Assembly: GCA_021824125.1 (NCBI GenBank) | Contig: JAKALO010000012.1 | Coordinates: 1-32,691 of the forward strand | Reading direction: 5' to 3' | Length of the DNA: 32,691 nucleotides | Origin: Deltaproteobacteria bacterium | GTDB taxonomy: Bacteria > Desulfobacterota > Deferrimicrobia > Deferrimicrobiales > Deferrimicrobiaceae | Shown: piece by piece, positions 17,305 to 25,482 of the stretch | How the letters are laid out: the number at the start of each line of letters is the position of its first letter | Numbering within the stretch: position 1 is the first letter of the stretch | Made by a program: the position numbers and the translations under genes | Notes under the pieces: model-generated | What the model saw: the letters and a program-made list of their open reading frames with translations, nothing else | What the model was told of the DNA's origin: nothing | The model's database searches: none

Positions 17305-19797
17305 TTATCGTTTCCCGCGGGGAACCAGTTCCGCCGTCATTTTCTTCGGTGCGAACCGGTCGGGCGGCAACGCGACGCCAAGAAGACCGGAGGCCCCGTC
17401 GAGCGGCCGTACGCCCCTGCCCGTTCCATGGATGATTGTAATGAAGAGCGCGCCGTCATTCATCAGAAAATTCGACACGAGGGGTTTCAGGTCGATCTCC
17501 TGCCGGCCGTCCTCCCTCGAAATCGCCACGGGGAAAGAGCGGGAAGCCTGGAATGCTTCCCACGCGCGGGCTACCCGCCCGGGATCCACCTCGCCGGGAA
17601 GCCCGTATGGCGGCAGGGGATCGATGCGGTACGCGCAGACGAGGTCGAAATCGGAAAGGCGTGGAGACCCCGGGGGCACGTGTTTCGCCGAAACGATCCG
17701 GATTCCCCCGGGCAGGAACTCTGACTGCCTCTTTTCGATCTCCGACGCGACCACGGGAAGGTAAAACTCCGCTTCCACGAATTCCGAGAGGCTTTCGGTT
17801 CCGACGGGCAGCGCGGGGGAGAAGGAGAGGCGCGGGGCGGGGTTGAACCCCTGGCTGTAGGCGACGGGAAAGCCCGCGCGCCGCAGGGACCGGCCCCAGA
17901 GGGACTGGATCTCCAGCCCGGAGAGATATCGGGCGGGACCTTCCTTGGAGTACCGGATGCGGACGACGTGCCGTCCGGCCGCCGCGGGGGCGCCGCCGAC
18001 TCCCGGGTCCACTCCCGGGGCCCGCCTTTCACCCATGCGATCCGGGGAATAAGTGACGTTTCCGAGCCCCGGCGGGCAGGCGCCGCACGCGGAGCATGCG
18101 TCGGCGCGGCAGTCGGGGGTGGGCTCCCCGGACCTCGACTTCTCCCGCTCCGAAAGAAGGAATCCGCGGTCGATCCCGGCGTCCACGAAATCCCACGGGA
18201 GCGGGTGCGCCGGGTCCCGTTCCTCGAGGTACCCGCGGGGGTCGATCCCCGCTTCCCGGAACGCCTGGCCCCACGCCTCGGGGCGGAACGACTCGGTCCA
18301 CGCGTCGAAGCGCGCCCCCAGCCGGTAGGCCCGGAGGAGGACGCCGGCGAGCCGCGAGTCCCCGCGCGAGAAGACCCCTTCGAGCTCGCTGACGGCGGCG
18401 GAGTGGTGCTTCACCTCGACGTTCCTGTCCCGGCCGACCTCCGCGCGCACGATCGCCAGCCGCTCCCCTATCTCCTCTTTCCCGATCTGCCGCTCCCACT
18501 GGAACGGGGTGTGCGCCTTGGGGACGAAGGCCGACAGGCTCACGGTGACCGAGTTGCGCCTTCCATGGGTCCGGGCGACGGAGGCCACCTTTCTCGCGAG
18601 GCGCCCGACGGCGGCGACGTCCTCCAGGGTTTCACCCGGGAGCCCGACCATGAAGTAGAGCTTGAGCGTCTGCCACCCGTTGGCGTAGATCCACTCGGCG
18701 GAACGCAGGAGTTCCTCGTCCCGGATGTCCTTGTTGATGGACTTCCGGAGCCGCTCCGAGCCCGCCTCAGGGGCGAGCGTGAATCCCGTCTTTCGGACTT
18801 TCCGGATCTGGCGGACGGTGTTTTCGCTCAGGGCGTCCAGGCGGATCGAAGGCAGGGAGACGGAGACGCGTTCCGGGGAAAGCGTCTCCATCGCCTCCGT
18901 GATCAGGCGGTCGATGCAGCCGTAGTCCGCGGCCGAAAGGGAGAGCAGGCCGACCTCGTCGTACCCGGTACGGGGCGCCACTTCCTGCAGATAGCGCAGA
19001 AGGAGCAGGGGGTCCCGCTCCCGCACCGGGCGGTAGACGTAGCCAGCCTGGCAGAACCGGCATCCCCTCGTGCAGCCGCGGGAAATTTCCATGCTGAGCC
19101 TGTCGTGCACGACGCGCATTGCCGGAAGTATAGGGGCGGGGAGCAGGGGTGAACCCGCAAGGTCCGGCAGGACGCGCCTGGAAACACGGGTGGAGACACC
19201 GGGGACGAACACCCCCTCGACCCGGGAAAGACCCCGCAACAGGTCGCCCCGCGTTCCTTTTCGTTCCTTCCACGACTGGACGCAGGAGAGGATTTCCAGG
19301 ATCGCTTCCTCGCCGTCCCCCACAAGCAGCGCGTCGAAGAACGCTTCGACGGGCGCGGGATTCAGCGTGCACACCCCGCCGCCCAGGATCAGCGGGTCGT
19401 TTTCCCTGCGCTCGTCGCGGAGCAGCGGGATGCCGGAAAGTTCCAGCATCGAGAGTACGTTCGTGTACGTCAGTTCGTAGCAGAGGGAAAACCCGATGAC
19501 GTCGAAATCGCGCACCGGCCGCGCCGATTCGAGGGAACAGAGAGGGATCGCGTTATCGCGCAGGTGCCCCTCCAGGTCCCGCCAGGGCGCGAATGCCCGC
19601 TCGCACAGGATGCCCGGCCGGGAGTTCAGTATCTCGTGGAGGAGGAGGATACCGAGGTGGGACATCCCGATCTCGTAAACGTCCGGAAACGCAAGCAGGA
19701 CGCGGATATCCGCGCTTTCCCAGGGCAGGAGAGGACGTCGTACCTCGCTTCCGCAATAGCGGGACGGTTTCTGGATCGAAGGAGGAATCGTTCTCAT
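17305..19797 (-). CDS. TIGR03960-type B12-binding-like radical SAM protein fused to a TIGR03936/DUF2344 domain
   Basis: SRGCTRGCRFCQAGYVYRPVRER (radical SAM CxxxCxxC); C-terminal IRYSKEGPARYLSGLEIQSLWGRSLRRAGFPVAYSQGFNPAPRLSFSPALPVGTES; adjacent to rng. Confidence 0.93.
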   Translation of the reverse strand: MRTIPPSIQKPSRYCGSEVRRPLLPWESADIRVLLAFPDVYEIGMSHLGILLLHEILNSRPGILCERAFAPWRDLEGHLRDNAIPLCSLESARPVRDFDVIGFSLCYELTYTNVLSMLELSGIPLLRDERRENDPLILGGGVCTLNPAPVEAFFDALLVGDGEEAILEILSCVQSWKERKGTRGDLLRGLSRVEGVFVPGVSTRVSRRVLPDLAGSPLLPAPILPAMRVVHDRLSMEISRGCTRGCRFCQAGYVYRPVRERDPLLLLRYLQEVAPRTGYDEVGLLSLSAADYGCIDRLITEAMETLSPERVSVSLPSIRLDALSENTVRQIRKVRKTGFTLAPEAGSERLRKSINKDIRDEELLRSAEWIYANGWQTLKLYFMVGLPGETLEDVAAVGRLARKVASVARTHGRRNSVTVSLSAFVPKAHTPFQWERQIGKEEIGERLAIVRAEVGRDRNVEVKHHSAAVSELEGVFSRGDSRLAGVLLRAYRLGARFDAWTESFRPEAWGQAFREAGIDPRGYLEERDPAHPLPWDFVDAGIDRGFLLSEREKSRSGEPTPDCRADACSACGACPPGLGNVTYSPDRMGERRAPGVDPGVGGAPAAAGRHVVRIRYSKEGPARYLSGLEIQSLWGRSLRRAGFPVAYSQGFNPAPRLSFSPALPVGTESLSEFVEAEFYLPVVASEIEKRQSEFLPGGIRIVSAKHVPPGSPRLSDFDLVCAYRIDPLPPYGLPGEVDPGRVARAWEAFQASRSFPVAISREDGRQEIDLKPLVSNFLMNDGALFITIIHGTGRGVRPLDGASGLLGVALPPDRFAPKKMTAELVPRGKR

Positions 19798-19848
19798 GAT
19801 TTTCTACATTCCCAATTAATTTTTGAAAAATCAATGGTTTCAAGTTAG

Positions 19849-19862
19849 ATTATCCGGATAAT
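19849..19862. promoter_or_regulatory. perfect 14-bp palindrome in a divergent intergenic region
   Basis: ATTATCCGGATAAT, 25 nt upstream of the ATG at 19887; TTGAAA (19823) and TAGATT (19846) form a possible -35/-10 with a 17-nt spacer. Confidence 0.5.
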
Positions 19863-19886
19863 GGCAATTGTGGGAAATATTCCTCA

Positions 19887-22181
19887 ATGCGTTTGATCTG
19901 GAACCAGGGCGCAGGGTTATCGTTCCGGCCGGAGGAGTTCTTCGGCCGCGAGGAGGAATTGGCCGCCCTCTCTCGCGTCTGTCTCGAGGGAAGGTCCGGC
20001 ATCGGTTCGTCCGTGATGATCTTCGGGCCCCCCAACATCGGGAAGACCTCCATCCTCCTGAAGCTGAAGCACGACCTCCAGCGGCTGCAGGAAGGCAGCC
20101 CGGCCCCCCGTCCCTTCCCGTTCTACTTTTCATTCAGCAAGATCCTTTCGCATCCCCTGGCGCTCTCCCAGCATTTCCTCCAGGAGTACCTGTGGCAGGT
20201 ACTGGCCTTCCTGGGGGAGTCGCCCCTCGGTGCGTTCGACGCCGAGGCGATGTGCGAGAGGCTCGGGATGTTCGGCCTCGACGAGTGCCGGGAATTCCTC
20301 AACGCACACAGGATGTGCGCGGAGCGCGGCGACGGCCTGTCGGCGCTCGTGAACGCACTCTCCCTCCCGTTCGGTTCCGGGAGAGAGGTGTTCTACCCCG
20401 TGTTGCTCTTCGACGACTTCCAGTACACGTCCAAGCTGCAGAACATGCCCGACGGCGCCATCCTCTCGATCCTGCGTTCCCACATAAAGTCGGGCCATTT
20501 CCCGATGATCATCTCGGGTTCGTCTCCGGGGCACGTCACCGCGTCCCTCAAGAGGGAAGGGCTTTACGGGACCTTCCAGCTGATGGAGGTTGGGGGGCTT
20601 TCCCCGGCGGCCTCCGCAAGGATGTGGGCGTCCGTTTTCGAGCGGCGGCAGATCGGGATGCCCCCGCAAATACAGACCCGCGCGGCGGCACGGCTGGGGC
20701 ACGTTCCGATCTACCAGCGGATACTCGCCGATGAGATCTCCTTCCGGAACCTGCAGGTCACCGACGTGATCGGGTTCGAGAACGTTTTCGCGCTCTCCGT
20801 CACGGAGGGGCAGCTCAACCGGTACTGGCGCGAGTTCTTCGAGAACGCGTTTCCCGACAGGCTGCGGCGCGTGCGCGCCATCAAGTTCCTGAAGCGCGTC
20901 GTCTGCGACCAGTTCCCCCTGGACACGTTCGAGGGGGCGTTGTCGCTTCTGGGGACTTCCCCCGCGGAGGGCGGGGAGATCCTGTCCTCGCTGGAGTTCA
21001 AGGGCCTGCTGAAGTCCGACTTCGAGCAGCTGCGGTTCGTGAACGACCCGGTGCTGGCCGATTTCCTTTACTGGGCGTTCGAGCGGGGTGTCGTCGGCAA
21101 GACCTCGTCACAGGTCGCCGCGTCACTCGTGCAGTCAAAGCTTTCGTATGCCGCCCTCGATGCGGTGGAGGGCGGAAGGGAAAAGTGGATCGCCGTCACA
21201 AAGGAGCTGATGCGAAGGTGGGACTGCCGCGAAGTCCCGACGCTCCTGTTCCGGTTCGGCGGCTTCCGGGAGCGGTTCGACGGGAAGGGGCTCCTCGAGG
21301 TCGTGATCGGGATGGAGAAGGAGGCGCAGAAGCTCCGGCTGCCCAAGATCAGCTCCGTGTCCACCGGCTACAAGACCAGGCGGGGCGGCCCGCGGTTCGA
21401 TTTCGACCTGGTCGCGTACGGGTTCCACGAAGCGGAGTTCTCCGAGGAGAACCTCGTGATATGGGCCGTGGACGTGACGACGGAGAAGACGCTCACGGCA
21501 AGGTCGGTGGAGCACTTCGAGAACCGGTGCAGGCTGCTGAGCCTGGAGAAGGGGCTCAGGGACGAGCAGCTCCGGAAGTGGATCCTGTTCGAGGGGGCCG
21601 TCGACCCCGCCGCCGTCGAGCTCGTGGCGCGGTACGACATCTTCCTGACCCATCGCTCCCAGATGCGCCTCTTCCTCAACCTGTTCGGAATGGAAGAGAT
21701 AGATCTCGAGCCAGATGTCCGCAGGCCCGCCGAGGTGCCGCCGGGGACGGAGCCACTGGAGTTCGAGCTGGTCCTGCCGATAAAGGCGGACACGGAGGTC
21801 GTGGCGGCCCGCGTGGCGGAGGAGGTGGCGGCCTACGCCTCCCTCGACAAGGATACGGTGGACCGGGTCAAGATGGCGATCATCGAGGCGTGCATAAACG
21901 CTTTCGAGCACAGCGGAGCGGAGTCCGGCAAGGTCCGGCTGCGGTACATACTCTCCCCGGAGAAGATCGAGCTCTTCGTACAGGACGAGGGCAAGGGGTT
22001 CCGCGGGGGGCGGACCGGCGAGGAGAGCAAGCGCAACAGGGGCTGGGGGCTGAAGCTCATTCGGGAGCTTGTGGACGACGTGGAGATCATGACGGGCGAC
22101 CAGGGGACCACGGTGCGGATGGTGAAATTCCTTGGTTCCGCGCCCGAGAAAGAGGAGGGGGGATCGCAAGGTCCCGGGTGA
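19887..22181 (+). CDS. multidomain P-loop ATPase - nuclease-fold-like region - RsbW-like HATPase protein
   Basis: FFGREEELAAL + GPPNIGKTSILLKL (Walker A) + VLLFDDFQ (Walker B); C-terminal IIEACINAFEHS (N box), VQDEGKGF (G1), RGWGLKLIRELVDDV (G2). Confidence 0.8.
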   Translation: MRLIWNQGAGLSFRPEEFFGREEELAALSRVCLEGRSGIGSSVMIFGPPNIGKTSILLKLKHDLQRLQEGSPAPRPFPFYFSFSKILSHPLALSQHFLQEYLWQVLAFLGESPLGAFDAEAMCERLGMFGLDECREFLNAHRMCAERGDGLSALVNALSLPFGSGREVFYPVLLFDDFQYTSKLQNMPDGAILSILRSHIKSGHFPMIISGSSPGHVTASLKREGLYGTFQLMEVGGLSPAASARMWASVFERRQIGMPPQIQTRAAARLGHVPIYQRILADEISFRNLQVTDVIGFENVFALSVTEGQLNRYWREFFENAFPDRLRRVRAIKFLKRVVCDQFPLDTFEGALSLLGTSPAEGGEILSSLEFKGLLKSDFEQLRFVNDPVLADFLYWAFERGVVGKTSSQVAASLVQSKLSYAALDAVEGGREKWIAVTKELMRRWDCREVPTLLFRFGGFRERFDGKGLLEVVIGMEKEAQKLRLPKISSVSTGYKTRRGGPRFDFDLVAYGFHEAEFSEENLVIWAVDVTTEKTLTARSVEHFENRCRLLSLEKGLRDEQLRKWILFEGAVDPAAVELVARYDIFLTHRSQMRLFLNLFGMEEIDLEPDVRRPAEVPPGTEPLEFELVLPIKADTEVVAARVAEEVAAYASLDKDTVDRVKMAIIEACINAFEHSGAESGKVRLRYILSPEKIELFVQDEGKGFRGGRTGEESKRNRGWGLKLIRELVDDVEIMTGDQGTTVRMVKFLGSAPEKEEGGSQGPG

Positions 22182-22188
22182 ATCGGAG

Positions 22189-22542
22189 ATGAATTACCTG
22201 ACTGTAAGGACCCGCAACGCGGGGGACGCTTTCGTGGTGTACATCGACGGGTACCTGAACAGCCTCATGGGGGAAGAGGTGGAAAGGGTGGTCCAGGAGG
22301 TCCTGGACGGGGGGGTCAGGAAGATCCTCCTTAATTTCGAGGGGACCCGCCTGATCAACAGCATCGGGATCTCGATCATCATCGGCGTCGTGGAGAAAAT
22401 CATGGAGCGGAACGGGGTGCTCGCCTTCTGCTGCCTCTCCCGCATCAACCGGGAACTGTTTCAGATGACCGGCGTGGCGCGCCACGTCCGGGTATTCGAT
22501 CGGGAGGAAGAGGCTCTTGGCCATTTCAGTCAATCCGGGTAA
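22189..22542 (+). CDS. STAS-domain anti-sigma factor antagonist
   Basis: VRTRNAGDAFVVYIDGYLNSLMGEEVERVVQEVLDGGVRKILLNFEGTRLINSIGISIIIGVVE; NSIG aligns with the SpoIIAA DSSG phosphorylation site. Confidence 0.88.
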   Translation: MNYLTVRTRNAGDAFVVYIDGYLNSLMGEEVERVVQEVLDGGVRKILLNFEGTRLINSIGISIIIGVVEKIMERNGVLAFCCLSRINRELFQMTGVARHVRVFDREEEALGHFSQSG

Positions 22543-23812
22543 GGTCGCGCATTCCTGCGACAAACGCCTGCCTGCCGGGCGGCGCGAGGCGTTCAAGCTC
22601 AAGGCGCTTCGGGATTTCACGTTGTGCATGGGGCGGTCCCGCGACTTCGACGAGTCCCTCCACCTGGCGCTCATGGTCATACTGGGCACCTATTCCATCG
22701 CCAAGGGCGCCCTGTTCCTGGAGGAGGACGGCGAATTCCGGGTGCGTGTCTCCCGCGGACTTCCCCCGGGAATCCCTCCCATCGACAAGTCGGCGGATCT
22801 TGTCGCGGCGCTGCGCCGCACGAGACGGCCGGTGAGCCTGGGGCGGACGACGATCAACGGTGCGATCAGGAAAGCGGCCTCCGATGTGGAACGGGCGGTG
22901 CCCACGTTCACGGTGGAGTTCCTGTGCCCCCTCGGGGCCCGGAACGGTTACCTCGGGATTCTCGTTCTCGGCCCCACGTTTTCCGGGGAGCCCATGACGG
23001 TCAGGCAGCGCGAGACGCTGAGCGTGATGACATCCTTCCTGTCCACGCACATATCCAACCAGCGTGTGATCGCCGACATCTCCCGCCTGAACGACGTGCT
23101 CCGTTTCCAAATGGAGGAGAACGAGCGCCTGATCGACGGGATGCGGGAGATATACATCGACACCATCCGCGCCCTCGCGACGGCGATCGAGGCCAAGGAC
23201 CCTTACACCCGCGGGCATTCCGAGCGCGTGGCGAAGATATCGGTGTCGATCGCGAAGGGACTGGACCTGCCGGAGGGCGAGGTGGAGGCGATCCACATCG
23301 CCTCCATTCTCCACGATGTCGGGAAGATCGGGACCGCGAAGAACATCCTGAACAAGCCGTCGGCGCTCACACCCGAGGAGATCGGCGAGGTCCGGAAGCA
23401 TCCGAGGACCAGCTTCGAAATACTGTCCAAGATCAGGTTCCCGTACCCGAACGTCGCGCTTCTTGCCAGGGACCACCACGAACTGCTGGACGGATCCGGC
23501 TATCCCGCCGGCAAGCGTGAGCACCAGATACCGATCGGCTCGCGGATCATCGCCCTTGCCGACGCGTTCGATGCGATGGTCTCGGACCGCCCGTACCGGG
23601 ATGGCTTGTCCCTGGTTGCCACGCTGACGGAGATACGGTCCTGCATCTATCGCCATTACGACCCGAACGTCGCGCGGGTCTTCCTGCGGTACCTGCGGAA
23701 CGAGATCTCCGGCGAATCCCCTGTGCCGGTGATCTTCCCGGAATTGAGGAGGGGCTATTCCCGTGTGGAAGCTCTCGACATCATCGTGAGAACGCTTCGT
23801 GACCTTAACTAG
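22517..23812 (+). CDS. GAF-like sensor + HD-GYP c-di-GMP phosphodiesterase
   Basis: TTG start with GGAGG RBS inside the STAS gene; HSERVAKIS, SILHDVGKIG, RDHHELLDGSGYP, IALADAFDAMVSDRPYR. Confidence 0.93.
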   Translation: MAISVNPGKVAHSCDKRLPAGRREAFKLKALRDFTLCMGRSRDFDESLHLALMVILGTYSIAKGALFLEEDGEFRVRVSRGLPPGIPPIDKSADLVAALRRTRRPVSLGRTTINGAIRKAASDVERAVPTFTVEFLCPLGARNGYLGILVLGPTFSGEPMTVRQRETLSVMTSFLSTHISNQRVIADISRLNDVLRFQMEENERLIDGMREIYIDTIRALATAIEAKDPYTRGHSERVAKISVSIAKGLDLPEGEVEAIHIASILHDVGKIGTAKNILNKPSALTPEEIGEVRKHPRTSFEILSKIRFPYPNVALLARDHHELLDGSGYPAGKREHQIPIGSRIIALADAFDAMVSDRPYRDGLSLVATLTEIRSCIYRHYDPNVARVFLRYLRNEISGESPVPVIFPELRRGYSRVEALDIIVRTLRDLN

Positions 23813-23816
23813 CCCT

Positions 23817-24626
23817 CTACGGTCTCCGCGCCGTTCCCGGCGGTAATCCCGCAAGCAGCACCCGCAGGGCGGCCAGCCCCCGGTGGAAGTGCTCTATCCG
23901 GTGGGGTTCCAGGGTGAGTATGGGAAAGGCTCCCGCGTCCAGCGCCGCGTGAAGTATCCCGCCGAAGTTTACGGAGCCTTCGCCGACCGGAAGGTGGTCG
24001 TCGCGCGTTCCCCGGTTGTCGTGGACGTGCAATTCCCGGAGTTCCGGGCCGAATGCCTCAACCCACTTGTGGACGGGAATACCGGAAAACAGGGCTGCGT
24101 GACCCGGGTCCAGGCAGAAGCCCAATCGCTTCGACCCGATCGCCTCCGCCAGCCGGAGCATGTGATCCGGGACTTCGTCGAACACGTTTTCCAGGAACAG
24201 GTCGACGCCGGTCTTTTCCGCCGATTCCATGGCCTCCCCGAGCGTCCGCCGGGCGGGCTCCAGCCACTTCAGGGGGTCGAAGTCGTAGATCCAGCCCGAG
24301 TACCCGCCGTGGACCACGATCCCCCGGGGGTGGAACAAGGGGGCGAGTTCTATCGCCTGCCGGAGACGTCGGGAAGCTACCCTCCGGGCCTCCTCGTCGC
24401 GGGCGCCGGGGCAGATATCCTCGAATGGGGCGTGAAAAGTGACGCTTTTAACGCCCGCCGCGCGCACCGTTTCAGCAAGGCTTTCCGCGCGTCCGGGAGA
24501 GAGGGAGTCGAGGGAGGCCCCCGAAAGGTAGATTTCGGGTCCGACGCCCGTACCGGCGAGCAGGCGCACCGTTTCGGGGTTCCCGAGCATCTGGCAGGGA
24601 ACCGTGGCGTGTATCGTCCAGTCCAT
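23817..24626 (-). CDS. sugar phosphate isomerase/epimerase-like TIM barrel protein (AP endonuclease 2 superfamily)
   Basis: TFHAPFEDICPG, VVHGGYSGW, LFLENVFDE, LGFCLDPGHAALF, LHVHDNRGTRDDHLPVGEGSVNFGGIL; start at MDWTIHAT. Confidence 0.85.
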   Translation of the reverse strand: MDWTIHATVPCQMLGNPETVRLLAGTGVGPEIYLSGASLDSLSPGRAESLAETVRAAGVKSVTFHAPFEDICPGARDEEARRVASRRLRQAIELAPLFHPRGIVVHGGYSGWIYDFDPLKWLEPARRTLGEAMESAEKTGVDLFLENVFDEVPDHMLRLAEAIGSKRLGFCLDPGHAALFSGIPVHKWVEAFGPELRELHVHDNRGTRDDHLPVGEGSVNFGGILHAALDAGAFPILTLEPHRIEHFHRGLAALRVLLAGLPPGTARRP

Positions 24627-24728
24627 TTTCCCCAAACCTTTTCCTCCAGGGCGGGATTTCGGTCCGGAGAAGCGTACCCCATCGCGTGGCGCGGGGCAAG
24701 CGAGTCGCCCGGACAACATGGATAATGC

Positions 24729-24757
24729 TTGACAATTAACTGTATACTGCATACATT
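24729..24757 (+). promoter_or_regulatory. promoter with imperfect dyad operator for the GntR gene
   Basis: TTGACA (24729-24734), 17-nt spacer, TACATT (24752-24757); imperfect dyad TGTATACTGCATACA (24741-24755). Confidence 0.5.
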
Positions 24758-24774
24758 ATCCGGCAAACTGCGAA

Positions 24775-25461
24775 ATGGCGTGGGGGTTGATATTGCTGCA
24801 GAAACTGAAAATCCAGATCGACAGCCACATGACGCTGCGGGAAAAAATAGTGGAAACGGTGCGCAGCGCCATCGTCAACGGGCAGATCCCGGCCGGCACT
24901 CGGGTGGCGGAGCCGGAACTGGCCGACCGCTTCGGCATCAGCCGGACCCCGATAAGGGAGGCGTTCCGCCAGCTCGAGTCCGAGGGGTTCATCACGGTCA
25001 TCCCCCGCAAGGGAGCGGTCGTCGCTTCGCTCTCCGCGAAGGACATCTCCGACTTCTACGATCTCAAGACCGTGCTCGAGGGGTACGCGGCGCGGTGCGC
25101 GGCCAGGACTTTGACTGAAAAGGAAATCGTCAAGATGGAGACGGTGAACCGCCAGATGGAGGCGGCCGCCGCCAAGAAGGACCTTCGCAAGGTGCTGACC
25201 CTTCACAACGAGTTCCACGACATCTTCCTCAAGTCGTGCGGAAACGAGAAGCTTCACTCCATCGTCCAGAACCTCGTGAGGCAGTTCCAGCGGTTCCGGC
25301 TGATCGTCGCGATCCGGGGAAAGATGGACGGTTCCATCAAGCAGCACGAGGAGATCATCGACGCGTTCCGAAAGCAGGATGCCGCCCTCGCCGAGAACCT
25401 TGTGATGAAGAACGCCCAGTACGGGAAGAAAATCCTTCTCCGGGAACTGGCGAAGGGCTGA
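24775..25461 (+). CDS. GntR family (FadR/FCD subfamily) transcriptional regulator
   Basis: wHTH: VRSAIVNGQIPAGTRVAEPELADRFGISRTPIREAFRQLESEGFI; FCD: HNEFHDIFLKSCGNEKLHSIV...QHEEIIDAFRKQDAALAENLV. Exact start uncertain. Confidence 0.93.
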   Translation: MAWGLILLQKLKIQIDSHMTLREKIVETVRSAIVNGQIPAGTRVAEPELADRFGISRTPIREAFRQLESEGFITVIPRKGAVVASLSAKDISDFYDLKTVLEGYAARCAARTLTEKEIVKMETVNRQMEAAAAKKDLRKVLTLHNEFHDIFLKSCGNEKLHSIVQNLVRQFQRFRLIVAIRGKMDGSIKQHEEIIDAFRKQDAALAENLVMKNAQYGKKILLRELAKG

Positions 25462-25482
25462 CGCGGTTCGCGACCGCGGGTT

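Noticed and set aside
17968-19152. 394-aa plus-strand ORF antisense to the radical SAM gene
   Set aside because: The opposite strand encodes a strong family match over the full length; the translation is a shadow ORF rich in R/G/P/E.
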